Shown here: piece after piece, positions 18,472-26,637 of the stretch | Numbering within the stretch: position 1 is the first letter of the stretch | How the letters are laid out: every line of letters starts with the position of its first letter | Assembly (NCBI GenBank): GCA_041485885.1 | Contig: JBGPKL010000002.1 | Location: forward strand, 116,360 to 180,359 | Origin: JACQFZ01 sp041485885 | GTDB lineage: Bacteria > Pseudomonadota > Gammaproteobacteria > Acidiferrobacterales > Sulfurifustaceae | Direction of reading: 5' to 3' | DNA: 64,000 nt | The notes under the pieces: model-generated | Told to the model about the DNA's origin: nothing | Databases searched by the model: none | The model's input: the letters and a program-made list of their open reading frames with translations, nothing else | Made by a program: the position numbers and the translations under genes

Positions 18472-18923
18472 ATCCACTCGACATCCGCGAGGTGCGCAAG
18501 TATTTGCCGCACCGGTTCCCGTTCCTGATGATCGATCGCGTGCTCGACTACGAAGCGGACAAACGGCTGACGGCGATCAAGAATGTCACCATCAACGAGC
18601 CGTTTTTCCCCGGCCACTTCCCGCATCAGCCGGTGATGCCGGGCGTGTTGATTCTCGAGACCATGGCGCAGGCGTGCGCCATTCTTTCGATGAAGACGCT
18701 CGACACGATGCCGAACGACGACTCGGTGTACTACTTCCTCGGTATCGACAAGGCGCGATTCAAACGCGCCGTCGTGCCCGGCGATCAGATGCGCGTCGAG
18801 GTGACGATCAAACGCAAGATGAAGGGCATCTGGTTGTTCGACGCCACGGCGTCGGTGGACAGCGAGCTTTGTTGCAGCGCCGAGCTGATGTGCACGTACA
18901 AAGGCATCGGGGCGTCGGCGTGA
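18468..18923 (+). CDS. fabZ: (3R)-hydroxyacyl-[ACP] dehydratase
   Basis: FabZ dehydrates 3-hydroxyacyl-ACP in fatty-acid elongation and competes with LpxA for its substrate, so its place among lpx genes is functional as well as syntenic. The 151-residue hotdog-fold protein has LPHRFPFLMIDRV and the catalytic pair His50 (FFPGHFP) and Glu64 (LILETMAQA). The start is TTG, overlapping the lpxD stop as TTGA. Confidence 0.96.
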   Translation: MNPLDIREVRKYLPHRFPFLMIDRVLDYEADKRLTAIKNVTINEPFFPGHFPHQPVMPGVLILETMAQACAILSMKTLDTMPNDDSVYYFLGIDKARFKRAVVPGDQMRVEVTIKRKMKGIWLFDATASVDSELCCSAELMCTYKGIGASA

Positions 18924-19690
18924 TACATCCGACGGCGATCGTCGACGCCGGCGCGCGGTTGGGGCAGGAGGTCGAGATCGGCGCCTATTCGATCGTGGGC
19001 CCGGACGTCGACATCGACGACGGCACGTGGATCGGGCCGCACGTCGTCATTCACGGGCCGACACGCATCGGAAAAGCAAACCGGATTTCCCCGTTCTGTT
19101 CGCTCGGTGGACCCGCGCAGGATCTCGGCTATAAAGGCGAGCCCACGCGTCTTGAGATCGGCCATCGCAATGACATACGCGAGTACTGCACGTTCAACCG
19201 CGGCACGGTAAACGGCGGAAGCATAACGCGGGTCGGTGATGACAACTTTATCCTCGCCTACTGTCATGTCGCGCACGATTGTCAGGTCGGCTCCCGCACG
19301 ATATTCGCCAACGCCTCGAGCCTTGCCGGCCACGTGCATGTCGGCGACTGTGCGTATCTCGGCGGATTTACCATGATTCACCAGTTTTGCCGCGTGGGGG
19401 CTCACTGCATGACCGGCGTCAACACAACGCTCTTCAAGGACGTGCCGCCGTTTCTCACCGTCGCCGGCGAAGGCGGTACGCCGCACGGCATCAACGTGCG
19501 GGGCCTGCGGCGGCGCGGTTTTACCGAAGACACCATCCGCGCGCTCAAGCGCGCCTACAAAACGCTCTATCACTCCGATCTCAAGCTGATCGAAGCCATG
19601 GACGAATTAACTCGCGTCGGAAAATCCGAACCCGAAGTGGCGCGCTTCGTGGAATTCATCAAGACGTCCAAGCGCGGTATCGTCCGATAA
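18920..19690 (+). CDS. lpxA: Acyl-[ACP]-UDP-N-acetylglucosamine O-acyltransferase
   Basis: LpxA performs the first step of lipid A synthesis, adding a 3-hydroxyacyl chain to UDP-GlcNAc. The 256-residue protein starts MIHPTAIVDAGARLG and shows hexapeptide repeats of a left-handed beta-helix over about 190 residues. CHVAHDCQVG contains the catalytic His (His119), and GVNTTLFKDVPPF follows. The C-terminal helical part has RGLRRRGFTEDTI. The start is GTG 18920, overlapping the fabZ TGA. The open frame runs further upstream but only inside fabZ. Confidence 0.97.
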   Translation: MIHPTAIVDAGARLGQEVEIGAYSIVGPDVDIDDGTWIGPHVVIHGPTRIGKANRISPFCSLGGPAQDLGYKGEPTRLEIGHRNDIREYCTFNRGTVNGGSITRVGDDNFILAYCHVAHDCQVGSRTIFANASSLAGHVHVGDCAYLGGFTMIHQFCRVGAHCMTGVNTTLFKDVPPFLTVAGEGGTPHGINVRGLRRRGFTEDTIRALKRAYKTLYHSDLKLIEAMDELTRVGKSEPEVARFVEFIKTSKRGIVR

Positions 19691-19713
19691 TACGAAATCG
19701 CGCCGCGACCCGA

Positions 19714-19754
19714 CTCTCCCTCTCCCCTCGCGGGAGAGGGATGGGGAGAGGGGG
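19714..19754. repeat. GC-rich palindromic repeat, copy A
   Basis: CCCTCTCCC (19718-19726) and GGGAGAGGG (19732-19740) form a 9-bp stem with a CTCGC loop, followed by a GGGGAGAGGGGGA flank that mirrors the left side. It lies in the lpxA-lpxB spacer. Its reverse complement closely matches copy B at 19793-19835, and a related palindrome occurs at 62019-62041, so this is a dispersed family. Confidence 0.8.
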
Positions 19755-19764
19755 ACTGCTCTTA

Positions 19765-21006
19765 ATGAAAAATACAATCCCGCCAGACACTGCCCCCTCT
19801 CCCCGACCCCTCCCCCGCGAGGGGGGGAGGGGGCCTTATAAGATCGGCATCGTCGCCGGCGAAGTCTCGGGCGACTTGCTCGGCGCCGGTTTGATGCGCG
19901 AGCTGAAACAGCGGCTACCGGGCGTGCGCTTCGAGGGTATCGGCGGGCCGCACATGCAGCGCGAAGGGTGTGCCAGCTTGTACGACATGGATCGTTTGTC
20001 GGTGATCGGCCTTGAAGGTATCGCGAGAATCCCGAGCGTTCTGATGATTCGCCGGCGCGTCGGGTCGCATTTTCTCGCCGCGCGACCGGACCTTTACATC
20101 GGCATCGACGCGCCGGACTTCAACTTGAGCGTCGAACAACGCCTGCGCGCCGCCGGCATTCCGACGATTCACTACGTCAGCCCGACCGTGTGGGCGTGGC
20201 GTGGTTATCGCATTCGCAAAATCCATCGCGCCGTCGATCGAATGCTGACGCTATTTCCATTCGAGGCGCGGTATTACCAGGAGCACGGCGTGCCCGTCAC
20301 GTTCGTCGGTCATCCGCTCGCCGATCAAATTCCGGATCGCTACGATCGGGGCGCGCTTCGCGCCGGTCTCGGGCTGCCGCTCGATCGCACCGTCGTCGCG
20401 CTGCTGCCCGGCAGTCGAGTCGGCGAGCTTCGACACCATGCGACGCTATTTGTACGTGCCGCGCAGTGGCTGTACGCGCGTCACCCCGAGCTGCACTTCG
20501 TGGCTCCGTTTGCGAGTGAAGCGACGCGGGCGCTTTTCGAGCAGGCGCTATCGCGAGAAGGAGGCGCGACGACGTTACCGCTGACGTGCTTGTTACATCA
20601 GTCACGCGACGCGCTCGGCGCGTGCGACGTTGCGCTGCTCGCGTCGGGCACCGCGGCGCTCGAAGCGGCGCTGCTAAAGAAGCCCATGGTCGTCACTTAC
20701 AAAGTTTCCGCACTGTCGGCGATGTTGATCAGAATGTTTGCCCACGTGCGGATGTACTCGTTGCCGAACCATCTCGCGGGTCGGCGCCTAGTTCCGGAAA
20801 TAATTCAAAACGAGGCGACGCCGGAAGCGCTCGGCGCCGCCGTCGAACGCTATATCGATCATCCCGAGCAGGCGGAGTCGGTGCAAGCGGCGCTCGCCGA
20901 AATGCACAAGGCTCTCAGGCAGAACGCCGACGCGCGGGCGGCGGAAGCGGTGATGGAAGTCCTCATCGAGCGAACCCTGGAAGATTCGACGGCGACTAGC
21001 CAATGA
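19765..21006 (+). CDS. lpxB: Lipid-A-disaccharide synthase
   Basis: LpxB joins UDP-2,3-diacylglucosamine and lipid X, releasing UDP, as a peripheral inner-membrane glycosyltransferase (GT19). Conserved parts are IGIVAGEVSGDLLGAGL, FEGIGGPHMQREG, IGIDAPDFNLSVE, YVSPTVWAWRGYRI, FVGHPLAD, LLPGSRVGELRHHATLF and VLLASGTAALEAALLKKPMVV. The only sensible start is ATG 19765, giving 413 residues against about 382 in E. coli. The extra N-terminus (MKNTIPPDT, then APSPRPLPREGGRGP) is encoded by spacer and palindromic repeat copy B. The open frame extends far upstream inside lpxA, but that part is a shadow. It converges on gspN with a 6-base gap. Confidence 0.95.
   Translation: MKNTIPPDTAPSPRPLPREGGRGPYKIGIVAGEVSGDLLGAGLMRELKQRLPGVRFEGIGGPHMQREGCASLYDMDRLSVIGLEGIARIPSVLMIRRRVGSHFLAARPDLYIGIDAPDFNLSVEQRLRAAGIPTIHYVSPTVWAWRGYRIRKIHRAVDRMLTLFPFEARYYQEHGVPVTFVGHPLADQIPDRYDRGALRAGLGLPLDRTVVALLPGSRVGELRHHATLFVRAAQWLYARHPELHFVAPFASEATRALFEQALSREGGATTLPLTCLLHQSRDALGACDVALLASGTAALEAALLKKPMVVTYKVSALSAMLIRMFAHVRMYSLPNHLAGRRLVPEIIQNEATPEALGAAVERYIDHPEQAESVQAALAEMHKALRQNADARAAEAVMEVLIERTLEDSTATSQ
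19793..19835. repeat. GC-rich palindromic repeat, copy B, translated in lpxB
   Basis: This is the same element as copy A in opposite orientation: the reverse complement of A matches it over almost its whole length. Its core is a C-rich arm, GCGA and a G-rich arm. It lies inside the lpxB reading frame and encodes residues around 10-24 (APSPRPLPREGGRGP). Confidence 0.8.
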
Positions 21007-21012
21007 CGGTCG

Positions 21013-21819
21013 CTACAGTCCGAGCTGTCGAACCAGCGGAACGCGCGTGTTGAATCGAATCTCGCGCCGGCCGTTGCCCAAGTCGGGGCCCATGGCCTTG
21101 AGCAGGGGCTCGAGTTGTGCGGCGTCGCCGCGAGGCGTCGCGATTCCGACGAACTGTACGTCGCCGTCGCCGGTGACGTGCCATTGGCCTTCGCCGGTTA
21201 GCTCGAGGTTGCCGCGTAACGTCGTCAAGCGAAAGGTCGCGGTCTCGCCGCGCCCGGTGAGCTCGACGCGATAGTCGCCGAGTCCGGTCGAGCCGGTGAA
21301 GCGGCCGCCGGCGCCTTGCCATTGCGCGTCGACGACCGCCACCAGACCTTCGCGGCTCAGCTCGATGTTGGGCGCTTTCACTTCGATGGTGCCGGTCGGC
21401 GCGAAGAAAGCGACCGGCGGATAGACGAGCGCGAGGAGCTGCGCGGGAAGCGTGGTCGCGAGGTCTTGCACGTTTATTTGTTGGCGGCCGATTCGTAGCG
21501 ACGCCTGTCCGCGCGCGGCGGGGCCATCGAGTTGCAGCGTCAGTTGCGCGCGGCCGGCGAAGAGCCACAATGGATTGACGCGCCATTGCAGCGTACCGAG
21601 ATGGCGCACACCGGTCGCCGCGCCTCCCGCGTGCAGCTCTCCGGTACCGCCCCAAAAGGTGCCGCGCGGAGTCGCGAGCATGATGACGCCGCTGCTGAGT
21701 CGCGCCGCCGCCTCCGCCAGCCAAACCGCGGGAACGGTGGCGATTAAAAAAAGCAGATAAAGGACGAGACCGAGGAAAAAGTAGCCGGCGCCTTTTCTCA
21801 TCCGCCGCGCATCGATCAT
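21013..21819 (-). CDS. gspN: Type II secretion system protein N
   Basis: GspN is an inner-membrane protein found in some type II secretion operons; its exact role is unsettled. The product (268 residues from ATG 21819) has one N-terminal membrane segment (GAGYFFLGLVLYLLFLIATVP) and a periplasmic domain with VWLAEAAARL, GTFWGGTGEL and a tail typical of the family (PRGDAAQLEPLLKAMGPDLG). The start overlaps the gspM stop as ATGA. It is the last gene of the gsp operon. Confidence 0.88.
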   Translation of the reverse strand: MIDARRMRKGAGYFFLGLVLYLLFLIATVPAVWLAEAAARLSSGVIMLATPRGTFWGGTGELHAGGAATGVRHLGTLQWRVNPLWLFAGRAQLTLQLDGPAARGQASLRIGRQQINVQDLATTLPAQLLALVYPPVAFFAPTGTIEVKAPNIELSREGLVAVVDAQWQGAGGRFTGSTGLGDYRVELTGRGETATFRLTTLRGNLELTGEGQWHVTGDGDVQFVGIATPRGDAAQLEPLLKAMGPDLGNGRREIRFNTRVPLVRQLGL

Positions 21820-22316
21820 GAACCGGCGCCGCGCAGGAGCAGGCGCGCGTTTACGACGCCGGGCGTGGGTTGCGGTTCGAGGCTCGCGTTCTCGATGCGC
21901 ACGCCGCCTTGTTTCTGCAGGTTCGCGAGCCACTCGATCAAGCTGTTGAAGGCGACGCCGTCGATCGCGAGCGACACCGCATTCTGGCCTTGAGGTTCGA
22001 CGCGCTTGATGTTCGGACGGATGCTGTAAGCCTGCGCGGACTGCTCGACGAAGCTCAGCAGCCCGCCGCTTGGCACAACCGGCGGTGACGCGCGCAGTAC
22101 TTTAATCCGACCCGCTTGCGCGCGCATCCACTGTAGCTGTTCGTACTCGTGCGGGAGATTGGCGCGCAGCCGATCGAGATCGCGCTGTAGCGGCGTCCAC
22201 AGTAGCGCGTAGAGGAGCAGGATTGCGGCGAGCGCCCCGCCGGCGCCGAGTAGCAAGCGCTCGCGCGGCGCCAGACCGCGCCAGTACGCCAACGCGCGCT
22301 GGTAAAATTCGTTCAT
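21816..22316 (-). CDS. gspM: Type II secretion system protein M
   Basis: GspM is a bitopic inner-membrane protein that pairs with GspL in the assembly platform. The 166-residue product has a short cytoplasmic start (MNEFYQRALAYWRGLAPRER), one membrane helix (LLLGAGGALAAILLLYALLW) and a periplasmic ferredoxin-like domain (residues about 80-166). It overlaps gspL by 4 bases. Confidence 0.92.
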   Translation of the reverse strand: MNEFYQRALAYWRGLAPRERLLLGAGGALAAILLLYALLWTPLQRDLDRLRANLPHEYEQLQWMRAQAGRIKVLRASPPVVPSGGLLSFVEQSAQAYSIRPNIKRVEPQGQNAVSLAIDGVAFNSLIEWLANLQKQGGVRIENASLEPQPTPGVVNARLLLRGAGS

Positions 22317-23632
22317 GTCCGCTGCCTCGGCTTCGCTTTCAGCTCGCTGGGCTGCACCTTGAGGCGCCCTTCCACTTCGTTGCCGCGGCCATTGGCGGCG
22401 AGCACTTCCACGTCAAGGTTCGCCGCCTGCAACGTGCTCTTCATCGCCTCCAGTGCCTGAAAATCGGGGAGCGCGATCTCGAGCGTCAGGCTGCGCTCCG
22501 TATACTTGATGCCTTGCAGTTTCATTCGCCCTTGTTGCGTTTGCAGCGCGGGCGCGATGCGGGTCAACAGCGGCAGGAGATCGGCCGGGCCGCCGCCGCG
22601 CGACTGTAGCGCTTCGAGCTGTTTTTGCATTTGCAAGGCGGGATCGAGCACGGTCTTCACTTCCGGGAAGCTGCGTTGAAAGATATCGTGCATCTCCGAT
22701 GTGTACACGCTGTGATCGTGATGCAAACGGATCCACTCGGCGACGTCGACGATCACCACGGCGACCAGCCACACGCCGAGCATGATCGCCGCCGGGCGCA
22801 GGGGACGCGCGAGCTGCTGCAGATGCGCGCCCTGCCCGAAATCCGCCTGCAATAAGCTGAGCGCGGACGGTTTCGCGTGTTGCCAGAAATCGGTTGCCTC
22901 GACCATCAGCGGCACGTCGAGACCCGCGCCCCAGCGCTCGACGTCGAACGTCGGCGGCGGTGCAACGAGCACGAGCCGCTGCGGCGGCGCATTGCGTGCC
23001 TGCGCTTCTTTCAGCGCCGCAACGAGCACTGGCGGAGGCGCATCGAGCGTCGCGACGCTGATGAAGCCGTCGTACTCACCGCTGCGCACCCACAACTCAT
23101 CGTCCACAAACGCGACCGACCACGCCTGCGGGTAGAGCGGCAGCGCAAGATTGCCGGGGCACAGGCTCGCCGGCCGCAGGCCGGCGCCTTTCAGAATATC
23201 GAGCCATATGTTGAGACGCGCTCGTTGCGTGACGGCGACGGCGAGACTGCCGTCCGCTTCGCGCACGTACGCGAAGTGAAGATTCTCCGGCTCCTCGAGC
23301 AGCTGATCCTCCAAGGCATAGGGCAACGCCTGCAGGATGCGCGCGCGCGAGCGTGTGGGTATCGTGGCGCGCGTGAGCAGCGTCTCACCGGGCGGCGTCC
23401 ACACGTGAACCGGGGCGGAGCGAACAGCAGCCGGTAATTGCGCGAGATTTTCCGCGCGCCCCGCGCCGGCGCTCGCGGAATCGCCGTTACGCATCCACCA
23501 ACGCACGGACGGATCGGTCTCGGGCCATCCCCGCGGCAAGCGTACGTGCACCCCCGCGCCGGCGAGCCCGACGGCTCCGGCATTCAACGCGCGGAGCCCG
23601 TCGATAAAGCGATCTTTAAGTCTTCTCTTCAT
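22313..23632 (-). CDS. gspL: Type II secretion system protein L
   Basis: GspL anchors the ATPase GspE to the inner membrane. The 439-residue protein has an actin-like cytoplasmic domain (about 35-285; ALPYALEDQLLEEPENLHFAY is typical), one membrane segment (PAAIMLGVWLVAVVIVDVAEW) and a periplasmic ferredoxin-like domain (about 340-425). Its start overlaps the end of gspK by 17 bases. Confidence 0.92.
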   Translation of the reverse strand: MKRRLKDRFIDGLRALNAGAVGLAGAGVHVRLPRGWPETDPSVRWWMRNGDSASAGAGRAENLAQLPAAVRSAPVHVWTPPGETLLTRATIPTRSRARILQALPYALEDQLLEEPENLHFAYVREADGSLAVAVTQRARLNIWLDILKGAGLRPASLCPGNLALPLYPQAWSVAFVDDELWVRSGEYDGFISVATLDAPPPVLVAALKEAQARNAPPQRLVLVAPPPTFDVERWGAGLDVPLMVEATDFWQHAKPSALSLLQADFGQGAHLQQLARPLRPAAIMLGVWLVAVVIVDVAEWIRLHHDHSVYTSEMHDIFQRSFPEVKTVLDPALQMQKQLEALQSRGGGPADLLPLLTRIAPALQTQQGRMKLQGIKYTERSLTLEIALPDFQALEAMKSTLQAANLDVEVLAANGRGNEVEGRLKVQPSELKAKPRQRT

Positions 23633-24614
23633 CTAAGACGATCTTGGGAGTGATAATCCGGTACCACAGTGCTTTGGCGGCGTTACCTGAAGAACGGTCG
23701 ATGAGCGCCTCGGTACGCTGCTGCGTCCGGCCGATGCGGGTCTCGACCGACACTATAAAATACCCGCTGATAATACCCCAGCCGCCCGTGAAAGGGGGGT
23801 TCGGACCGAGCAGGACCAAGAAGTCGCTGTTACTTTTGAACGGCCGCGTTTCGCGTAGACGAACAATTTGCTCCGCCTGCGACACATCAGAGTTCGTCAG
23901 CGCGGCGATGACCCGCGCCGAGGCCGTATTGACATTGATCAGCGTGGATGATGCCGGCAGCGCGACGACGTAGGGGCGCAATTTTTCCACGACGTCGTCA
24001 GTGTAGCCCTTTACCAGGTGCAGCTCGTCGACGCTCATCAACGGTTGGTTGGCCGCGCGATAAGGCGGATCGTGGTTCAAGTAATCTAGATCCTCCGCGC
24101 CATTCGGTCGTGCGTTCGAATCACCATCCAGCCAATCGATCAACGTATCCGCGAGATTCGGATCGAGGCCGTTCAGTTCCAGTAGTTTTCGAAACAACGG
24201 TTCACCGCTCTGCGGCGGTGTGCCTTTGCCGGCGGGCGGGCTTGCTTGGCTCTGGCCTTGTGCGGTTTGCGGTACCTGAACCAGATTATTGAGATTAAAG
24301 CGTCCCTGCGCATCGGCGATGGAAATAAGCACGGCTCCGCCTTCGACGGGTAACGGCGGTATCGGTCGCGCCCAATCCTCGCCCAGATGATCGGCCCCGC
24401 TGGTCTGGCTGTTCCTGGCGTCGCGCTCGAGGATCACGGCGGCGAATTCGAGCGCGCCTTGGCGCAGGCGCTCCGCCTGCGCGAGATCCACTAGGTTCTG
24501 CGTTTGGCGCAGCCATACCTGTTGGCCGAGCGCGAGCGAGGTGGCGAGGGTCGCCACGATCGCGAGGATGAGCATGGCGGTGATCAGCGCGACGCCGCGT
24601 TGGCGCCCTATCAT
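23616..24614 (-). CDS. gspK: Type II secretion minor pseudopilin GspK
   Basis: GspK is the large minor pseudopilin that caps the pseudopilus tip with GspI and GspJ. From ATG 24614 (ATGA overlap with gspJ) the product has 332 residues. It has a short prepilin leader ending in Gly before VALITAMLILAIVATLATSLAL, and a big globular domain with the helical-hairpin stretch LINVNTASARVIAAL. The usual Glu at mature position 5 is replaced by Thr, which is normal for GspK. The open frame upstream of 24614 is inside gspJ. Confidence 0.92.
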   Translation of the reverse strand: MIGRQRGVALITAMLILAIVATLATSLALGQQVWLRQTQNLVDLAQAERLRQGALEFAAVILERDARNSQTSGADHLGEDWARPIPPLPVEGGAVLISIADAQGRFNLNNLVQVPQTAQGQSQASPPAGKGTPPQSGEPLFRKLLELNGLDPNLADTLIDWLDGDSNARPNGAEDLDYLNHDPPYRAANQPLMSVDELHLVKGYTDDVVEKLRPYVVALPASSTLINVNTASARVIAALTNSDVSQAEQIVRLRETRPFKSNSDFLVLLGPNPPFTGGWGIISGYFIVSVETRIGRTQQRTEALIDRSSGNAAKALWYRIITPKIVLDEEKT

Positions 24615-25297
24615 TTGTCGTCTCCGACCAGAAACACGCGCTTGTATTTTCCGCGCTCTTTCAAGGCGATTGTAACTTCGACGGCGCCCGGAAGAGGAGG
24701 GGCGTTCCCCGCCGTTACGATCGGCGGCCAGCGGTCGATCCAAGCGCCGTTTTGATAGAAGCGCACCTCGAACTCCTCGACGTCGCGGAGAATCGGGGTA
24801 CCCGCGGGTTGGGTCAATGGCGCACGATCGAGCACCGGCCAAGTGAATCGAACAAGGTTTCCGTCAACCACGCGATAGGCAACACGCTGCAGATCGGCGG
24901 TGAAGCCGTTCGGCACAAAAATACCGCCACGCGTGAATTCGACGTTCGGGTCGCCCATGGCGCGTGGGTCGGTCGGTTGACCTTTGAAGGCGGAATCCGG
25001 CTTAAGAGTGCCGTCGTTGTCGCGAATCCGGCGATTGCGCGCGAGTGAGAAATCTTGCTTTAGTCGATGGAAGCCGAGCGAGGTCTCGCGCCAGAACACG
25101 CGCTCCGCGTCGACGCGCTCGCGGCTGTCGAGTAGGCGCATGAGCCCGCCGTACGCCATGGCGGAAAAGATGGCGAACACCGCAACCGCAATCAAGACTT
25201 CGATCAGCGTGAAACCGCTGGTTCGAAATAGCGCGTGCGAGGGCAGCGGATGTCGAGCGCGCGTCGGTGCCATGCGAAAGTCAGAGCGCGTCTTCAT
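24611..25297 (-). CDS. gspJ: Type II secretion minor pseudopilin GspJ
   Basis: GspJ is part of the GspI-J-K tip complex of the pseudopilus. The product has 228 residues from ATG 25297 (overlapping the gspI stop), or 220 from the ATG at 25273. The prepilin cleavage site G-FTLIEVLIAVAVFAIFSAMAYGG has the conserved Glu at +5, and the C-terminal domain includes VEFTRGGIFVPNGF and DVEEFEVRFYQNGAWIDRWP, as in the family. Confidence 0.9.
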   Translation of the reverse strand: MKTRSDFRMAPTRARHPLPSHALFRTSGFTLIEVLIAVAVFAIFSAMAYGGLMRLLDSRERVDAERVFWRETSLGFHRLKQDFSLARNRRIRDNDGTLKPDSAFKGQPTDPRAMGDPNVEFTRGGIFVPNGFTADLQRVAYRVVDGNLVRFTWPVLDRAPLTQPAGTPILRDVEEFEVRFYQNGAWIDRWPPIVTAGNAPPLPGAVEVTIALKERGKYKRVFLVGDDK

Positions 25298-25668
25298 GGT
25301 CTGCGCAAAAATACCGCGAGGCGCGCCAGGACATCGGGCGATTTCGGCGCCGTGATCTCGATGTCGACGCGGCGCAGCTCTTCAAACGGCGTGGAGGAGA
25401 CGCGCTCGCGCCAGTGCCACTCGCGTCCGCCGAGCTCGAGTGTGCCCTCGGTCGTGTCGAGCCCGGGCCAGTTGCGGCGGAGCTGGTGGTCGGTGGCGCG
25501 CTCTTCGGCGACCCACAAGGCCACCGTGCGCTGGCGCAGCTCGGTGGTGAGATCGATCGCTTGTCCCATCGCGCGTAGAACCGCCGCGAACGCAATCGTG
25601 AGGACCGCGAGCGCGACCAAAACTTCAACGAGCGTGAATCCACCGTTTCGTGAACAAGACCGTTTCAT
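25294..25668 (-). CDS. gspI: Type II secretion minor pseudopilin GspI
   Basis: GspI starts assembly of the pseudopilus tip. The 124-residue product has leader MKRSCSRNGG followed by FTLVEVLVALAVLTIAFAAVLRA, with Glu at +5, and the family stretch ALWVAEERATDHQLRRNWP. I chose ATG 25668; a GTG at 25674 is also in frame. It starts 13 bases after the gspH stop. Confidence 0.9.
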   Translation of the reverse strand: MKRSCSRNGGFTLVEVLVALAVLTIAFAAVLRAMGQAIDLTTELRQRTVALWVAEERATDHQLRRNWPGLDTTEGTLELGGREWHWRERVSSTPFEELRRVDIEITAPKSPDVLARLAVFLRRP

Positions 25669-25680
25669 AGGCACGCTTTA

Positions 25681-26211
25681 TCAGGTCGTGGCCGGTTCGG
25701 GGGCGGGGGCGGACAGTATTTGGCCATCGCTCCGTCCTTCCACGTACCACACGAGGCGGCCGAACGTGAACATCATGGTAAAGACGGGAAATTCTCCGCT
25801 GGGATCGAACAGAATTAGATCGGCACGCTGTCGAGTTTCCTCGCGCTGCTTTTTTGGCTCGAGCGTTAGCGGCCGCGGTAGGGCGCGAGGCCCCAGCAGC
25901 TCGTCGGTCTCGATCGGGACGAGCTGGCTCTTCGCGTTGAGCGACAAGAACCGATAACCCTCGTGCGTCAGCACGAACGCATAAGGACGCCCTTCGAGGA
26001 TCGCTTGTTGCTGCGCGCCCTGTAGCACGAGTGCCAGCCGCCGCGCTTCGTCGCGCACGATATCGCCCTCGTCACGCGTCAAGCGCGCGCCGATCATGCC
26101 GACCATGATCGACATGATGAGCACCACGACCACGACTTCGATCAGCGTGAAGCCGTGGGCCGCGCGCATACGGTAGCGGTCAATTGGCGTCCCAGGAACC
26201 GATGTCGGCAT
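25681..26211 (-). CDS. gspH: Type II secretion minor pseudopilin GspH
   Basis: GspH is a minor pseudopilin near the pseudopilus tip. The prepilin peptidase site is G-FTLIEVVVVVLIMSIMVGM with Glu at +5, followed by a GspH-type globular domain (EARRLALVLQGAQQQAILEGRPY, LILFDPSGE). ATG 26211 has a good ribosome site (GAAGG, 6 bases away) but overlaps gspG by 32 bases and gives a 20-residue leader. ATG 26169 gives a short leader (MRAAHG) but no visible ribosome site, and a third in-frame ATG is at 26238. Confidence 0.88.
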   Translation of the reverse strand: MPTSVPGTPIDRYRMRAAHGFTLIEVVVVVLIMSIMVGMIGARLTRDEGDIVRDEARRLALVLQGAQQQAILEGRPYAFVLTHEGYRFLSLNAKSQLVPIETDELLGPRALPRPLTLEPKKQREETRQRADLILFDPSGEFPVFTMMFTFGRLVWYVEGRSDGQILSAPAPEPATT

Positions 26212-26629
26212 TGTAACCTTCGCCGCCGGGCTGACCATCCGCGCCGTAGCTAACGACGTCCACTTCGCTGCGAATTCCCGGATTCAAATATAAGTAGTCG
26301 TGACCCCACGGGTCCTTCGGCAGCTTCTCGATGTAGCCGCCGCTCTTCCAATTGCGCGGAACGTCGCCGGTATCCGGTTTCTTGACCAGCGCTTGCAACC
26401 CTTGATCGGCCGCGGGGTAAACGCCGCTATCGAGCCGATAAAGTTTCAGCGCGTTCATGATCGTATTGATGTCGTTTTTCGCGGCGACGACCCGCGCCTG
26501 GTCGGGGCGATCGATAACGCGCGGTATGATCAGTCCGCCGAGGATACCAAGAATCAGAACGACGACGAGCAATTCGATCAGCGTAAAGGCGCGTTGACGA
26601 TGCCGGCTGTTGCAGGTTCCCTTGGACAT
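26180..26629 (-). CDS. gspG: Type II secretion major pseudopilin GspG
   Basis: GspG is the main subunit of the pseudopilus, the piston-like filament of the system. The product has a basic leader (MSKGTCNSRHRQRA) then FTLIELLVVVLILGILGGLIIPRV with Glu at +5. The C-terminal calcium-binding domain is recognisable (YPAADQGLQALVKKP, GYIEKLPKDPWGHDYLYLNPG, SYGADGQPGGEGYNADIGSWD). ATG 26629 has GAGG at good spacing; an in-frame ATG at 26641 overlaps the gspF stop. The longer open frame upstream is a gspF shadow. Confidence 0.95.
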   Translation of the reverse strand: MSKGTCNSRHRQRAFTLIELLVVVLILGILGGLIIPRVIDRPDQARVVAAKNDINTIMNALKLYRLDSGVYPAADQGLQALVKKPDTGDVPRNWKSGGYIEKLPKDPWGHDYLYLNPGIRSEVDVVSYGADGQPGGEGYNADIGSWDAN

Positions 26630-26637
26630 TCTTGGCC

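Noticed and set aside
18464..18490. Sigma-E promoter inside the lpxD-fabZ junction (GAACTT at 18464)
   Set aside because: The -35 matches, but no TCTGA-like -10 lies 15-17 bases downstream.
19279..19764. Longer LpxB starting upstream at 19279
   Set aside because: This part overlaps the conserved lpxA gene in another frame and has Arg/His-rich shadow composition.
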